Source: Termitidicoccus mucosus
Lineage (GTDB): Bacteria; Verrucomicrobiota; Verrucomicrobiia; Opitutales; Opitutaceae
Length of the DNA stretch: 64,000 bases
Assembly (NCBI RefSeq): GCF_038725785.1
Contig: NZ_CP109796.1
Span: forward strand, 6,510,501 to 6,574,500
Direction: 5' to 3'
Shown: piece by piece, positions 34,615 to 43,608 of the stretch
Layout of the letters: every line of letters starts with the position of its first letter
How positions within the stretch are numbered: position 1 is the stretch's first letter
The notes under the pieces: generated by a model
Database searches by the model: none
The model's input: only the letters and a program-made list of their open reading frames with translations
What the model was told of the DNA's origin: nothing
Translations under genes and position numbers: made by a program

Positions 34615-34739
34615 GCACGCACGAATCAGGGTGTCTTGTCTTTCCTCTTTCTCTTTATTCTTTCTCTCCTTCGTTCCTGACGAAAGAGAAAGATAAAGAG
34701 GAAAGAAGAAAGATCATGAAATGGAGGGTGCGCCCGTGA
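34611..34739 (+). CDS. Linker ORF carrying repeat copy C between murC-murB and ddl
   Basis: 42-residue frame with ATG overlapping the murB stop (34611) and TGA overlapping a GTG at 34736 that fits as a ddl start. Most of it is repeat copy C. It has the same arrangement as the ORF between ftsW and murG: overlap, serine/phenylalanine-rich half, K/E/R-rich half, overlap. Probably a coupling relic rather than a functional peptide. Confidence 0.4.
   Translation: MSTHESGCLVFPLSLYSFSPSFLTKEKDKEERRKIMKWRVRP
34640..34713. repeat. Polypyrimidine/polypurine inverted repeat, copy C
   Basis: Pyrimidine arm 34640-34672 and purine arm 34681-34713 with a short loop closed by TTCG/CGAA. The purine arm contains the exact family core AAAGATAAAGAGGAAAG. 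Pairing is less perfect than in copies A and D. Confidence 0.85.
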
Positions 34740-35680
34740 CCACGCATCCCACCATCGCTGTTTTTGCCGGAGGCACTTCCTCCGAGCGCGAGGTTTCGCT
34801 CGGCTCCGGCGCGGCCTGCGCGGAGGCGCTGGCGAAAAACTTCGCCACGGAGTTTTTCCAGATCGACTCCAACGCGCTGCCCGCCGGGCTCGATCCGGCG
34901 CGGCACGTGGTGTTTTCCACTTTGCACGGCACCTTTGGCGAGGATGGCGGAATGCAGCGCCTGCTCGACGAAGCGGGTGTGTTTTACGCGGGCTGCGGCG
35001 CGACGGCGAGCGAGCTCACGATGGACAAGTCCGGCACCAAGCACGCAGTGGCGAGGCAGGGCGTGCGCGTGCCGCCGGGCATCGCATTCCCGTCCGACCG
35101 CAAACCCTCCGCCACGGAGGTCATCGCGCAACTCGGCGGCCAGCTCGTGCTCAAGCCGAACAGCGAAGGCAGCAGCGTCGGGCTGCACCTCATCTCGGGC
35201 CGCGCGCAACTGGAGGCCGCACTGGCGGAGGTGACGACGAATTGCGGCTGGATCATCGAGCGCCGCATCGTCGGGCGGGAGTTGTCCGTCGGCGTGTTGA
35301 ACGGCCGCGCGATGGGCGTGGTGGAAATCCGTCCGCGCTCCGGCGTGTATGACTACGCGAGCAAATACACCAAGGGCGCGACCGAGTATCTCGCGCCCGC
35401 CCCGATCGGCGACGCGGCCACGCGCGCCGCGCAGGAGGCCGCCGGGACGGCGTTCGCCGCGTGCGGCTGCCGCGATTATGCGCGCGTCGATTTCATATTA
35501 TCGGCGGAAAACGAATTGTTTCTGCTGGAAATAAACACGCTGCCCGGTATGAAGGAGACCAGCCTGCTGCCAATGAGCGCGCGTTGCGCGGGACTGGATT
35601 TCACCGCCTTGGTCCGGGAACTGGTTTCGCCCGCGATGCGGCGTTTTCTGACGGCGCGGGAACAGCAAAAAAGCGCATGA
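34721..35680 (+). CDS. ddl: D-alanine--D-alanine ligase
   Basis: 319 residues from ATG 34721, or 314 from GTG 34736, which overlaps the linker ORF stop and gives TTHPTIAVFAGGTSSERE. ATP-grasp enzyme making D-Ala-D-Ala for MurF. Motifs: AGGTSSEREVSLGSG, VFSTLHGTFGEDGGMQ, LKPNSEGSSVGLHLI and EINTLPGMKETSLLPMSA. Its stop overlaps the start of the next gene (ATGA at 35677). Confidence 0.93.
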   Translation: MEGAPVTTHPTIAVFAGGTSSEREVSLGSGAACAEALAKNFATEFFQIDSNALPAGLDPARHVVFSTLHGTFGEDGGMQRLLDEAGVFYAGCGATASELTMDKSGTKHAVARQGVRVPPGIAFPSDRKPSATEVIAQLGGQLVLKPNSEGSSVGLHLISGRAQLEAALAEVTTNCGWIIERRIVGRELSVGVLNGRAMGVVEIRPRSGVYDYASKYTKGATEYLAPAPIGDAATRAAQEAAGTAFAACGCRDYARVDFILSAENELFLLEINTLPGMKETSLLPMSARCAGLDFTALVRELVSPAMRRFLTAREQQKSA

Positions 35681-36678
35681 AAGCACCACCCGGAAAAACC
35701 ATCAGGCCTCGTCCCGCATCGTGGGAGGACCTCGTGCGCGATCCGCTCCCGCACCGGGTGATGGCCCCGGCGGGCCGCAAGCGCCGCGCTTTCTCCACGC
35801 TCAGGACGGTCGGTTGCATCGCCATCCTTTGCACCGCGGCGTGGGCGGGTTTCGAGCTTTACCGCATGTGGGAGTCAAACCCGGCGCGCATCAAGGCGCC
35901 CGCGCAGGGCGAGCCGCTCAAGACCATCGCATTCCAGACCAACGGCGTGCTCGACCGCGCCTGGGCCGAGCGGACGCTCGCGATTCCGCCCGGCACCGGC
36001 ATGATGGCGCTGGATTTGTTTTTGTTGCGCGACCGGCTGCTCGCGACCGGGCAGGTGCGCGCCGCCGTGCTCGCGCGCAATTTTCCCGACACGCTTTCCG
36101 TGGTGATCGAGGAGCGCGATCCGGTCGCCCGCATCGTGGCGCGCGAACCGGGCGGCGCACCCGAGACGTTTCTGGTGGACCGCATCGGCACCGTGTATTC
36201 AGGAATCAACTACCCGGACGCGCTGGTCTCGTCGCTGCCGTATCTCGCCGACGTGCGCCTGCGCCGCGTGGAAAACGGCAATGGTTTCGCGCCGGTCGAG
36301 GGCATGGAGACCGTCTCCAACCTCATCGGCACCGCGCGCGCCTACATCCCGGCGCTGTTTTCGCGCTGGCATTCGATCTCGCTCGCCCGCCTCGCGCCCG
36401 ACGGCGTGCTGGTGGTGCGCTCCGCCGACGTGGAGACGCTGATTTTCGGCACGCGCGACGATTTCTTCAAGCAGGTCGCCCAGCTCGACTTCATCGTGGA
36501 CGAGTCGCGCGCGCAGTCCGGCATCGGCCCGATCAAGATTGTCGACCTCTCCGTCGGCCGCACCGTGAGCGGCACGCAGATCCCCGTCACCTACGGCGCG
36601 GCCCCGCTGGTTCCCGGCCAGGCGCGCCGCTCCCCGGCGCCGGCGCGCGCGGGGGAGGGATATGTTTTCCAACCCTAG
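35677..36678 (+). CDS. ftsQ: FtsQ/DivIB-like division protein (by position and architecture)
   Basis: 333 residues: cytoplasmic N-terminus of about 45 residues, one membrane segment (FSTLRTVGCIAILCTAAWAG), then a POTRA-like domain (IAFQTNGVLDRAWAERTL, LLRDRLLATGQVRAAVLARNFPDTLSVVIEERDPVARI). It lies between ddl and ftsA, the usual ftsQ position, and starts in a 4-bp overlap with ddl. Sequence conservation in FtsQ is low, so the assignment leans on order and layout. Confidence 0.75.
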   Translation: MKAPPGKTIRPRPASWEDLVRDPLPHRVMAPAGRKRRAFSTLRTVGCIAILCTAAWAGFELYRMWESNPARIKAPAQGEPLKTIAFQTNGVLDRAWAERTLAIPPGTGMMALDLFLLRDRLLATGQVRAAVLARNFPDTLSVVIEERDPVARIVAREPGGAPETFLVDRIGTVYSGINYPDALVSSLPYLADVRLRRVENGNGFAPVEGMETVSNLIGTARAYIPALFSRWHSISLARLAPDGVLVVRSADVETLIFGTRDDFFKQVAQLDFIVDESRAQSGIGPIKIVDLSVGRTVSGTQIPVTYGAAPLVPGQARRSPAPARAGEGYVFQP

Positions 36679-36705
36679 TTTTTCAACCTTCGCCCGCATC
36701 CACCC

Positions 36706-37920
36706 GTGAGTTCCAAGATCCAGACCATCGGAGCCATCGAAATCGGTTCATCCAAAATCAGCGTCCTCATCGGCGAGCTTTCCCGCGGGCGCTCGCTCAG
36801 CATCATCGGCAAGGGCGAGTGCCAGTCGCACGGCGTCGTGAAAGGCGACGTGGTCGATTTGCGCGCGGCGAGCGATGCCACGCACGCGGCCATCCTCGAC
36901 GCCGAGTCGAGCGCGGGCGGCCTGCGCATCGACAGCGTTTTCCTCGCGCAAACCGGCGGGCATCTGGAGGGCTTTTACAACGAGGCGTCCGTCAACGTGC
37001 AGCGCGCCGACAACATGGTCACGCAGATGGACATCGACAACGTCTGCGAATCCGCCACCGGGCGCGATCTGCCCGCCGGGCGCATGCTCGTGCACAACAT
37101 CCAGCGCCCGTTTCTCCTCGACGGCTGCATCGTGCCCGATGCGGAAAACCTCAAGGGCCGCGTGCTCAAGGTCGGTTACTGGACGGTGCACGGCAACCAG
37201 GAGCGCCTCGCCAACAACATCAACGTCATCCGCGGCTTCAACCTTCAGGTCAGCGAACTCATCCTCTCCAGCCTCGCCTCCGGCACCATGGTGACCTCGC
37301 CCGAGGAGCGCCAGACCGGCGTTATCGCCATCGACATCGGGGCGGGCACGACCGACTATGTTTTCTATCGCGCCGGGCGCGCCTGCATGACCGGCGTCAT
37401 TCCCGTCGGCGGGCTGCACATCACCAACGACCTTTGCATCGGCCTGCGCCTGACCGAGGGGCAGGCCGAGAAAATGAAGACACGCTTCGGGCGCGGCGTC
37501 ATCGCCACGCGCGACAAAAACGAAAAAGTCTGGCTCAACGGCGATTTCGCCATCGGCGACCGCCCGCTCCCGAAAAATTCCATCGAGCTCATCACCTCGC
37601 TGCGCGTCGCCGAGATCTTCGAGGTGGTGAAAAAGGCGCTCGGCCCGGCGTTTTCGGCCGACCAGGCCGTGTCCGGTGTCGTGATCACCGGCGGCACCTC
37701 GCAGCTTCCCGGCATCGCTGATGCCGCCGCGGCGGTCTTCGGCCTGCCGGCGCGCATCGGCGAGTTCCCCGGTTACATCAACGAGCAGCTCCGCGATCCC
37801 GGTTACGCGACGGTGCTCGGATTGCTTTATTTTGGATTGAATTCCACCACCGCGGCCGCCGCCGCGCCCGGTCGCCGCAGGAAGACCGGCTGGTGGCAGA
37901 AGCTTTTTGCCGGAGCCTGA
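36706..37920 (+). CDS. ftsA: Cell division protein FtsA
   Basis: 404-residue actin-like ATPase that ties FtsZ filaments to the membrane. GTG start at 36706. Motifs: GAIEIGSSKISVLIGEL (phosphate 1), VIAIDIGAGTTDYVFYRAG (phosphate 2) and GVVITGGTSQLPGIADAA (adenosine). The C-terminus ends in a short basic amphipathic segment (RRRKTGWWQKLFAGA) suited to membrane binding. Directly before ftsZ. Confidence 0.92.
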   Translation: MSSKIQTIGAIEIGSSKISVLIGELSRGRSLSIIGKGECQSHGVVKGDVVDLRAASDATHAAILDAESSAGGLRIDSVFLAQTGGHLEGFYNEASVNVQRADNMVTQMDIDNVCESATGRDLPAGRMLVHNIQRPFLLDGCIVPDAENLKGRVLKVGYWTVHGNQERLANNINVIRGFNLQVSELILSSLASGTMVTSPEERQTGVIAIDIGAGTTDYVFYRAGRACMTGVIPVGGLHITNDLCIGLRLTEGQAEKMKTRFGRGVIATRDKNEKVWLNGDFAIGDRPLPKNSIELITSLRVAEIFEVVKKALGPAFSADQAVSGVVITGGTSQLPGIADAAAAVFGLPARIGEFPGYINEQLRDPGYATVLGLLYFGLNSTTAAAAAPGRRRKTGWWQKLFAGA

Positions 37921-37934
37921 ACCACACAAGCGCC

Positions 37935-39230
37935 ATGAGCATGGACGAACTTCCCCTCACCACCGAAATCCTCACCGACCGCGACATCGCGATCAAACTC
38001 GTCGGCATCGGCGGGGCCGGCTCCAATGCCGTCGACCGCCTGAAAATGGAGAACCTCGACCGTCTCCAGATGGCCGTCATCAACACCGACTATCAGGCGC
38101 TCTCCTCCTCGCCCGTGCAGGACAAGGTACTCATCGGCCGCGGCATCACGCGCGGACTTGGCGCGGGCGGCGATCCCGAACTCGGGCGCGAGGCGGCGGA
38201 AGCCGACCGGGAAAAAATCGCCGCCGTGGTGAAGGACTGCGACCTCGTGTTTCTCGTCGCCGGCATGGGCGGCGGCACCGGCAGCGGCGCGGCCCCCATC
38301 GTGGCCGAGGTGGCGACCGAGGCCGGCGCCATCGTCATCGCTTTTGTCACCATGCCCTTCAGTTTCGAGGGCGGCCGCCGCGGCAAGCAGGCCGAGGAAG
38401 GGCTCATCGCCTTGCGGAAAGTCTGCGACGCCGTGATTCCGCTGCCCAACGACATGCTGCTCCAGGAGGCCGGCGATGGCGAAGGCGTGCTCGACTCGCT
38501 CGCCAACGCCGACCAGTGGATCGGACGCGGTGTGCGCGCCATCTGGGCGATGATGAACCGCACCGGGCTCATCAATCTCGATTACGCGACCCTCCAGCGC
38601 GCCTTCATCCGGCCCTGCGGGAAAACCCTCTTTGGCCTCGGCAGCGGCGCGGGCGAAAACGCCGCGCAGGACGCGATTGACAGCCTGAATGCCTGCCCGC
38701 TGCTGCATGCGCCGGAATTTTCTAGGAAAGCCGACCGCCTGCTCGTCAACATCATCGGCGGCACCGACCTTACGCTGCCCAAGGTGAACGAGATCATGAC
38801 CGCCGTCAGCGAGAAGTTCGTCAGCCGCGAGTCGCACATCATCTGGGGCGCGGTGATCGACGAGGCCATGCAAAGCCGCATCGAAGTCTGCGTCATCGGC
38901 ACGACCGATGTCGGCACGCGCATGGTGCGTCCTCCTTCCCGCAGGACTGGCATTGAGCGCCCCGAACTCATGCAGCCGTCGGTCTCCAAAAAAACGGCCG
39001 CCCCGGGCGGCGTGCTTCCGGGGCTCGACGATCTCCTCGGTCAATCCTTGGCGGGGCCGGGAAAAAGGAAGGTTTCGGCACCCTCGGTACCGCCCGCCGA
39101 GCAGAATGAATTTGGATTCACCGAGGAGGCGAATCGGGGTGCCTTCGAAAAGACCGATCGTAACCTTTTCGAAGGTCAGGATCTCGACGTGCCCACCTAC
39201 TTCCGCAAAGGCATAAAGATTATGCTGTAG
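37935..39230 (+). CDS. ftsZ: Cell division protein FtsZ
   Basis: 431-residue tubulin-like GTPase. GTP motif G112-GGTGSG, N-terminal KLVGIGGAGSNAVDRL, synergy region MQSRIEVCVIGT. A linker of about 90 residues leads to a C-terminal peptide DVPTYFRKGIKIML that takes the place of the usual DIPxFLR-type motif. 14 bp after ftsA; last gene of the cluster. Confidence 0.95.
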   Translation: MSMDELPLTTEILTDRDIAIKLVGIGGAGSNAVDRLKMENLDRLQMAVINTDYQALSSSPVQDKVLIGRGITRGLGAGGDPELGREAAEADREKIAAVVKDCDLVFLVAGMGGGTGSGAAPIVAEVATEAGAIVIAFVTMPFSFEGGRRGKQAEEGLIALRKVCDAVIPLPNDMLLQEAGDGEGVLDSLANADQWIGRGVRAIWAMMNRTGLINLDYATLQRAFIRPCGKTLFGLGSGAGENAAQDAIDSLNACPLLHAPEFSRKADRLLVNIIGGTDLTLPKVNEIMTAVSEKFVSRESHIIWGAVIDEAMQSRIEVCVIGTTDVGTRMVRPPSRRTGIERPELMQPSVSKKTAAPGGVLPGLDDLLGQSLAGPGKRKVSAPSVPPAEQNEFGFTEEANRGAFEKTDRNLFEGQDLDVPTYFRKGIKIML

Positions 39231-39810
39231 CCGCGATATGGCGCTTTCGTTGGCCAAGCCTCATTTGGTGAAATCGGCTGGCTGATGATGACCCATGCCA
39301 ATGCCGGTTGGCCGCGTGTGCTTGGGACACGCATGGTCGAACCAGTCTCTTGGCTGCTTCAGAAGGTGTTTTGCGTTAAGATGAGGCGGCGGCTTCGATT
39401 TTCGTTAATCAACCGTGAAAGAAAGCCGGCGTGATGCCTGTGCATTGAAGTTTTTTCGGTGGTGCGCTGAGAGTCATGACGTTGTTGTTTTAGTTCATTA
39501 AGTCAGGGTGGCCCTCCGTTTACTCGCATTGATGTGTGTGTTTTCAGCAAAGCGAGGTTGACCGGAGGGCTTCTTTGTTTTGGTCGGCGCTGATAGTGCC
39601 TGATGCCATTTCGCATTCACATGGCCCAAAACCACCGCCCGCACGAGAAAAGCCGCCAAACCATCTGGTCGGGTTATTTGCGTTATTGAGGGTGGTTTTC
39701 TAGGGCTACCCACCCTTGGCCAAATAAGCGGGATTTTGTTTCTCCCAACGGATGCCAAAAATTTTTTGGCATCGAAGCTCCTCTTCCCTCCATTTTCAGA
39801 GGAGAAAAAT
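39231..39810. other. Gap after ftsZ without a recognised gene
   Basis: About 580 bp lower in GC than the genes around it. Open frames here (for example one on the minus strand at 39498-39842 that runs into the tRNA) have no recognisable features. A possible stem-loop at 39511-39570 is listed separately. GATGCCAAAA/TTTTGGCATC at 39751-39773 forms a near-perfect palindrome next to the tRNA. Otherwise nothing identified. Confidence 0.5.
39511..39580 (+). terminator. Candidate terminator downstream of ftsZ
   Basis: GCCCTCCGT at 39511-39519 pairs with ACCGGAGGGC at 39561-39570 (one bulge), followed by the T-rich TTCTTTGTTTT. The loop is long (about 40 bases) and the stem lies 280 bp after ftsZ, so it is only a candidate. 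Confidence 0.35.
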
Positions 39811-39885
39811 TGGAGGCGCGGGCCGGAATCGAACCGGCGCATAGAGGTTTTGCAGACCTCGGCCTTACCACTTGGCTACCGCGCC
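39811..39885 (-). tRNA. tRNA-Cys (GCA)
   Basis: On the minus strand the sequence folds into a full cloverleaf: acceptor GGCGCGG / CCGCGCC, anticodon stem GAGGT / ACCTC with loop CTGCAAA (anticodon GCA), T arm CCGGTTCGATTCCGG, discriminator U as usual for tRNA-Cys, and an encoded CCA at 39811-39813. 75 bases including CCA. Confidence 0.95.
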
Positions 39886-40141
39886 CTTGTCAGGCTTTGC
39901 GCGGATGAACGGCTTTTGCCGTCAATCGCGGGTGGTTAACGGGAAGGAAAAATCTCAGGGCCTCAAGACAAATTTTTCCGGCCGGCCGATCCACGGGAGT
40001 TTTTAACCGCGTAAACAGATCGTGAGTCAGTTGCAAAACTTGGAGCGGGACTTGCTGGAATGTCGAGGCCGCGCACCTTCAGCCGGATTCCTCGTCCGTG
40101 ATGCCGGCCGGTTTCCGGCGCTTGCGCGGACGGCTTCGCAC

Positions 40142-41119
40142 ATGGACAAAAATTACTCGGTTCTGATTGCCAAGGGCATCGCAATCATCGGGGTGGTCGC
40201 GCACCACATCGCAAACCGGCGTTTTCCCGAACCGGAGCGCGGCGAAATCGCCATGCTCGGGCTCATCCTCGGCCAGCCGATCACGATGTTCTTTTGCGCG
40301 TCGGGCTACCTGCACGCGCTTTCCCGCGCGCGAAAACCGGATGCGTCGTTCTGGCCGTTCATCACCGCACGGGCGCGGCGGCTGCTCATTCCGTTTGTCA
40401 TCATCGCACTGGTCTACTCGGTGGTTTACACCCAGCTCGTGGGCACCGGATTGCTGTCCGACGCGCTGGGCACGTCGCAGCCGTGGTGGAAAAAATGGTT
40501 TGCCACGCTCACATGCTCGCCGGGCGGGGTGGGAGAGCAGTTGTATTTTCTGCCGCTGCTGTTTCTGGTGACGGTGTCGGCGGCAGGATTCCTGGCGGTG
40601 TCGCGGAATCGCGTGGAGTGGGTTTTCCCGCTGGCTTGCGTGTTGATTGCCACGGCCTTCCTGACTCCGGGTTTTTATGAGTTGCTGCCGGGGCGGCCGA
40701 TCTTGCCGTGGCACCGCCTGGCGGAGTGCGTGGGGATTTATCTGCTCGGATACACGATGGCGGCGCGCCCGGGCTGGGTGGCTTGGCTGGGCGGGACGGC
40801 GGCGGCGCTGGCCGCGGGGGCTTGGGCGGCGGGCCGCATGGATGCGTTTCATTGCGTGTTCTGGATCGTGTTGTTCAGCGCGGCGTTGATCTCGAAGGTG
40901 AGATTCCGTCCGCTGGAGATAATCGGACAGGCGTCGGGGACGATTTATATCTACCACACGCCGTTCATCCTCCAGCCGCTGCTGGTTATCGTGGCGACGC
41001 AGGCACCGCGCGCCTGGCAGGTGCCGCTGGCGTTTCTGTCGATGGCCGGCGTCATCGTGTTTTTGACGGCGGCGCATATTTTCCTGTTGAAAGGGCGGCT
41101 CAAATGGGCCGCTTTTTGA
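40142..41119 (+). CDS. Acyltransferase 3 family membrane protein
   Basis: 325 residues, about ten hydrophobic helices. The N-terminus (LIAKGIAIIGVVAHHIANRRF) has the early HH pair of acyltransferase 3 (OafA/YrhL-type) proteins, followed by FFCASGYLHALSR. These enzymes O-acylate sugars or lipids. ATG 40142 was chosen because the preceding in-frame sequence is not hydrophobic or family-like. It lies 16 bp before upp, but a functional link is not obvious. Confidence 0.75.
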   Translation: MDKNYSVLIAKGIAIIGVVAHHIANRRFPEPERGEIAMLGLILGQPITMFFCASGYLHALSRARKPDASFWPFITARARRLLIPFVIIALVYSVVYTQLVGTGLLSDALGTSQPWWKKWFATLTCSPGGVGEQLYFLPLLFLVTVSAAGFLAVSRNRVEWVFPLACVLIATAFLTPGFYELLPGRPILPWHRLAECVGIYLLGYTMAARPGWVAWLGGTAAALAAGAWAAGRMDAFHCVFWIVLFSAALISKVRFRPLEIIGQASGTIYIYHTPFILQPLLVIVATQAPRAWQVPLAFLSMAGVIVFLTAAHIFLLKGRLKWAAF

Positions 41120-41135
41120 GCAAGCTTTTTCTCCC

Positions 41136-41750
41136 ATGTTGAAAACCCTCGATCATCCGCTCGCGTTGCACGTGCTCACGCATCTGCGCGACAAGACCAC
41201 CAAGCCCGCCACTTTTCGCCGTCTGTGCCATCACGTTTCCGTGATGCTTGCGCTGGAGGCCACGCGCGATCTGGCCACGCGAGAGGTCTCGATCGAAACG
41301 CCGCTCGAAACCTGCAAGGGGCGCGTGCTCGACCGTCCGCTCGTGCTGGTGCCGATTCTCCGCGCGGGGCTCGGCATGGTGGAGATCATCGTGGATTTGT
41401 TCCCCGACGTGAGCATTGGCTACATCGGGCTGGAGCGCGACCATGCGACGGCGCGTGCGCGCAGCTATTATTGCAAGCTGCCTCCGCTGGAGGGGACGCG
41501 GGTGCTGCTGGTCGATCCGATGCTGGCCACGGGCGGCTCGGCGGTGCAGGCCATCGACGTGATCAAGCAGCGCGGCGGCAGTGAAATCCGCATGCTCAAC
41601 GTCGTCGCCGCGCCCGAGGGCGTGCGCGCGGTCGAGGAGAAACACCCCGATGTGCCGATCATCGCCGGCGCGCTTGACCGGGCGTTGAACGACCGGAAAT
41701 ACATCCTGCCCGGCCTGGGCGATTTCGGCGACCGGCTTTACGGGACCTGA
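41136..41750 (+). CDS. upp: Uracil phosphoribosyltransferase
   Basis: 204 residues. Salvages uracil with PRPP to UMP. The PRPP-binding loop is LLVDPMLATGGSAVQAID; LVPILRAGLGMVEII and the C-terminal YILPGLGDFGDRLYGT (uracil site) are diagnostic. Length is typical. Followed by a good intrinsic terminator. Confidence 0.95.
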   Translation: MLKTLDHPLALHVLTHLRDKTTKPATFRRLCHHVSVMLALEATRDLATREVSIETPLETCKGRVLDRPLVLVPILRAGLGMVEIIVDLFPDVSIGYIGLERDHATARARSYYCKLPPLEGTRVLLVDPMLATGGSAVQAIDVIKQRGGSEIRMLNVVAAPEGVRAVEEKHPDVPIIAGALDRALNDRKYILPGLGDFGDRLYGT

Positions 41751-41782
41751 AAAAGCACGCGGAGGTTGGTTTTGCGAAAGCA

Positions 41783-41809
41783 GGCGGACGTTGCCCGCCC
41801 GTTTTTTTT
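41783..41809 (+). terminator. Intrinsic terminator after upp
   Basis: GGCGG (41783-41787) pairs with CCGCC (41795-41799) around a seven-base loop, then a run of eight T (41802-41809). 33 bp after the upp stop. Confidence 0.7.
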
Positions 41810-41865
41810 GCGCGCGACGCGGTTATGGGCAATCATGCAAGTCGTCTTTATCCATCTGGCGCTTG

Positions 41866-43227
41866 TCACGGCCTTGGCCTGATAAAATAACCCACGGCGC
41901 GCCATGCACCGTCGGATTCCTTTTCAAAAGTCACGGTTTCAATAATCGAGGGCGCATTTGCAAAGGAAGCGTTGAATATAACAACGGCGTATTCGCCTTT
42001 CATCCTTGAGCCATCCGGAGCCGGGATTTCGGTCAATTCCTGTGCCATGAACGCTTGCCGCGATTTCAAGGCACCGAGGGGCGCGCGGTTGTTTTTTAAC
42101 GCGGCTTCCCATGTTTCGCGAGGGAGCGTTTTTTTGAAAAAAGTCGCGGCATCGTCCCATGATTGCGCGTATTTGCCGGCGTCGATGCCGGCGAGCCAGG
42201 CTTTCATGGCCGGGATGGCGGGCGATGCCGGTTCCGCGGCCGGCTGCGCGCGCGCAGGCAGGAAACTGGCGCCAGTTGCAAGGACGAGCGCCGCCAGCAC
42301 GGCGAGCACGGAATGCGGAGTGCGTTTGGTATAATTCGTAATCATAATCATGCGTTGTTTCAGGTTTTTGATGGATTCCCCAAGTGCGAGGGCGCCGAGG
42401 GAGACGGGAAAGGGATGGCCGAGCTTCAGCACGCGCAGAAGCGTCGCGCTGTAGGCGTCGGCGCGGCCGGGCTCTTGCAGCCATCCGATGGCGCGCTCAT
42501 CGGCGGCCTCCTCGCGAAAGCGCAGCCACCTGCGCGCGGAAAGATGGACAAACGGGTTGAACCAGTGCACGGCGCGCGCGAGCGTATGCAGCCAATGCAG
42601 GGGAATATCAAAGGCGCGAAAATGGGCGAGCTCGTGCAGGAACAGGACGCGGAGGTTTTCAGGCGACAAGGCGGACGCGAGCGAAGCCGGCAGCAATATT
42701 CTTGGACGCAGCCAGCCGAGAAGCGCCGGAGCGGGGATGCGTTCGGACACGACCACGCCGATCGGCGCGGTCACGCCCGCGCATGCTTTGCAGTCTTCCA
42801 GCAAGTCGAGCAGCGCGGGATCGGTGCACAAACGCAAATGCGCCCAGCACCGGCTGGCAATGAGTGTGCGAACGACGGCAATCCCGAGATACAGAACGAC
42901 GCCAAGCAGCCAAATGACTGTCACGAGAACCTCCGGACGGCTGAAGACGCCCGCCAGCGCGAAGTGGTGCGAGGCTGCGGGATTTGTCATCAAAAAGGCC
43001 CCGGGATTTTGCAGAAATTCGACGGCGCGCCCCGCGGCGGCAATCAATGGGCGGGCAACGGGATCCGACACGGTGAAACCCACTGGCAAAAGAAAACCCA
43101 CCGGCACAAGCATCCACCACAAGCGGCGGCCTGCGGCACGCATTTTTGGGCGAAGCGTGATTTCCAGCAGCCACACAACGGCGAACAGGAGTGTGCCACG
43201 CAGGGTGAGGGTGAACAGAAGACTCAT
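41866..43227 (-). CDS. BlaR1/MecR1-like M56 membrane metallopeptidase with a DUF4019-like tail
   Basis: 453 residues. N-terminal half with several membrane helices, then zinc motif H198-E-L-A-H202 and a downstream EEAADERA, typical of M56 peptidases that cleave BlaI-type repressors. A further membrane segment (VLAVLAALVLATGASFLPA) leads to a C-terminal domain of about 110 residues (MKAWLAGIDAGKYAQSWDDA onward) that resembles DUF4019, not the penicillin-binding sensor of true BlaR1. So the trigger is probably not a beta-lactam. The start overlaps the repressor stop by 4 bp (ATGA). Confidence 0.8.
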   Translation of the reverse strand: MSLLFTLTLRGTLLFAVVWLLEITLRPKMRAAGRRLWWMLVPVGFLLPVGFTVSDPVARPLIAAAGRAVEFLQNPGAFLMTNPAASHHFALAGVFSRPEVLVTVIWLLGVVLYLGIAVVRTLIASRCWAHLRLCTDPALLDLLEDCKACAGVTAPIGVVVSERIPAPALLGWLRPRILLPASLASALSPENLRVLFLHELAHFRAFDIPLHWLHTLARAVHWFNPFVHLSARRWLRFREEAADERAIGWLQEPGRADAYSATLLRVLKLGHPFPVSLGALALGESIKNLKQRMIMITNYTKRTPHSVLAVLAALVLATGASFLPARAQPAAEPASPAIPAMKAWLAGIDAGKYAQSWDDAATFFKKTLPRETWEAALKNNRAPLGALKSRQAFMAQELTEIPAPDGSRMKGEYAVVIFNASFANAPSIIETVTFEKESDGAWRAVGYFIRPRP

Positions 43228-43607
43228 GGTTTTCGTTTGCTGGCGCGCAAGATCTGCTCGATCTCGTCGATGTCCCGCTTGCGCAGCTTGCGCGTGCTGG
43301 CGAAGTGCGCGAACAAGGGCGAAAGGGCGCCGTCGAAAAAGCGGTCGAGAAACGAGTCGGCTTCGGCCGCCCGATAGTCCGCTTCTCCGTGGACGGCGGC
43401 GTAAACAAAGGCCTTGCCGTTTTTTTCGTGGCTGAGCGCGCCTTTGGCGAGAAGACGGCCGAGCAATGTCTTGATGGTCGAGACCGTCCATTCATTGGGG
43501 CCGGAGAGCGCGTCAATCACGACTTGGGCCGTGCAGGGGCCGGACTTCCAGATCACTTTCATGACTTCCCATTCCGCCCCGGAGATGCTGGGTAATTTTG
43601 ATTTCAT
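43224..43607 (-). CDS. BlaI/MecI-type repressor
   Basis: 127-residue winged-helix repressor. ISGAEWEVMKVIW and WTVSTIKTLLGRLLAKGAL are the helix-turn-helix signature of the family; the C-terminal half forms the dimer interface. It is co-transcribed with the M56 peptidase, which is expected to inactivate it on signal. Dyad sites at its start suggest autoregulation. Confidence 0.88.
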   Translation of the reverse strand: MKSKLPSISGAEWEVMKVIWKSGPCTAQVVIDALSGPNEWTVSTIKTLLGRLLAKGALSHEKNGKAFVYAAVHGEADYRAAEADSFLDRFFDGALSPLFAHFASTRKLRKRDIDEIEQILRASKRKP

Positions 43608-43608
43608 C

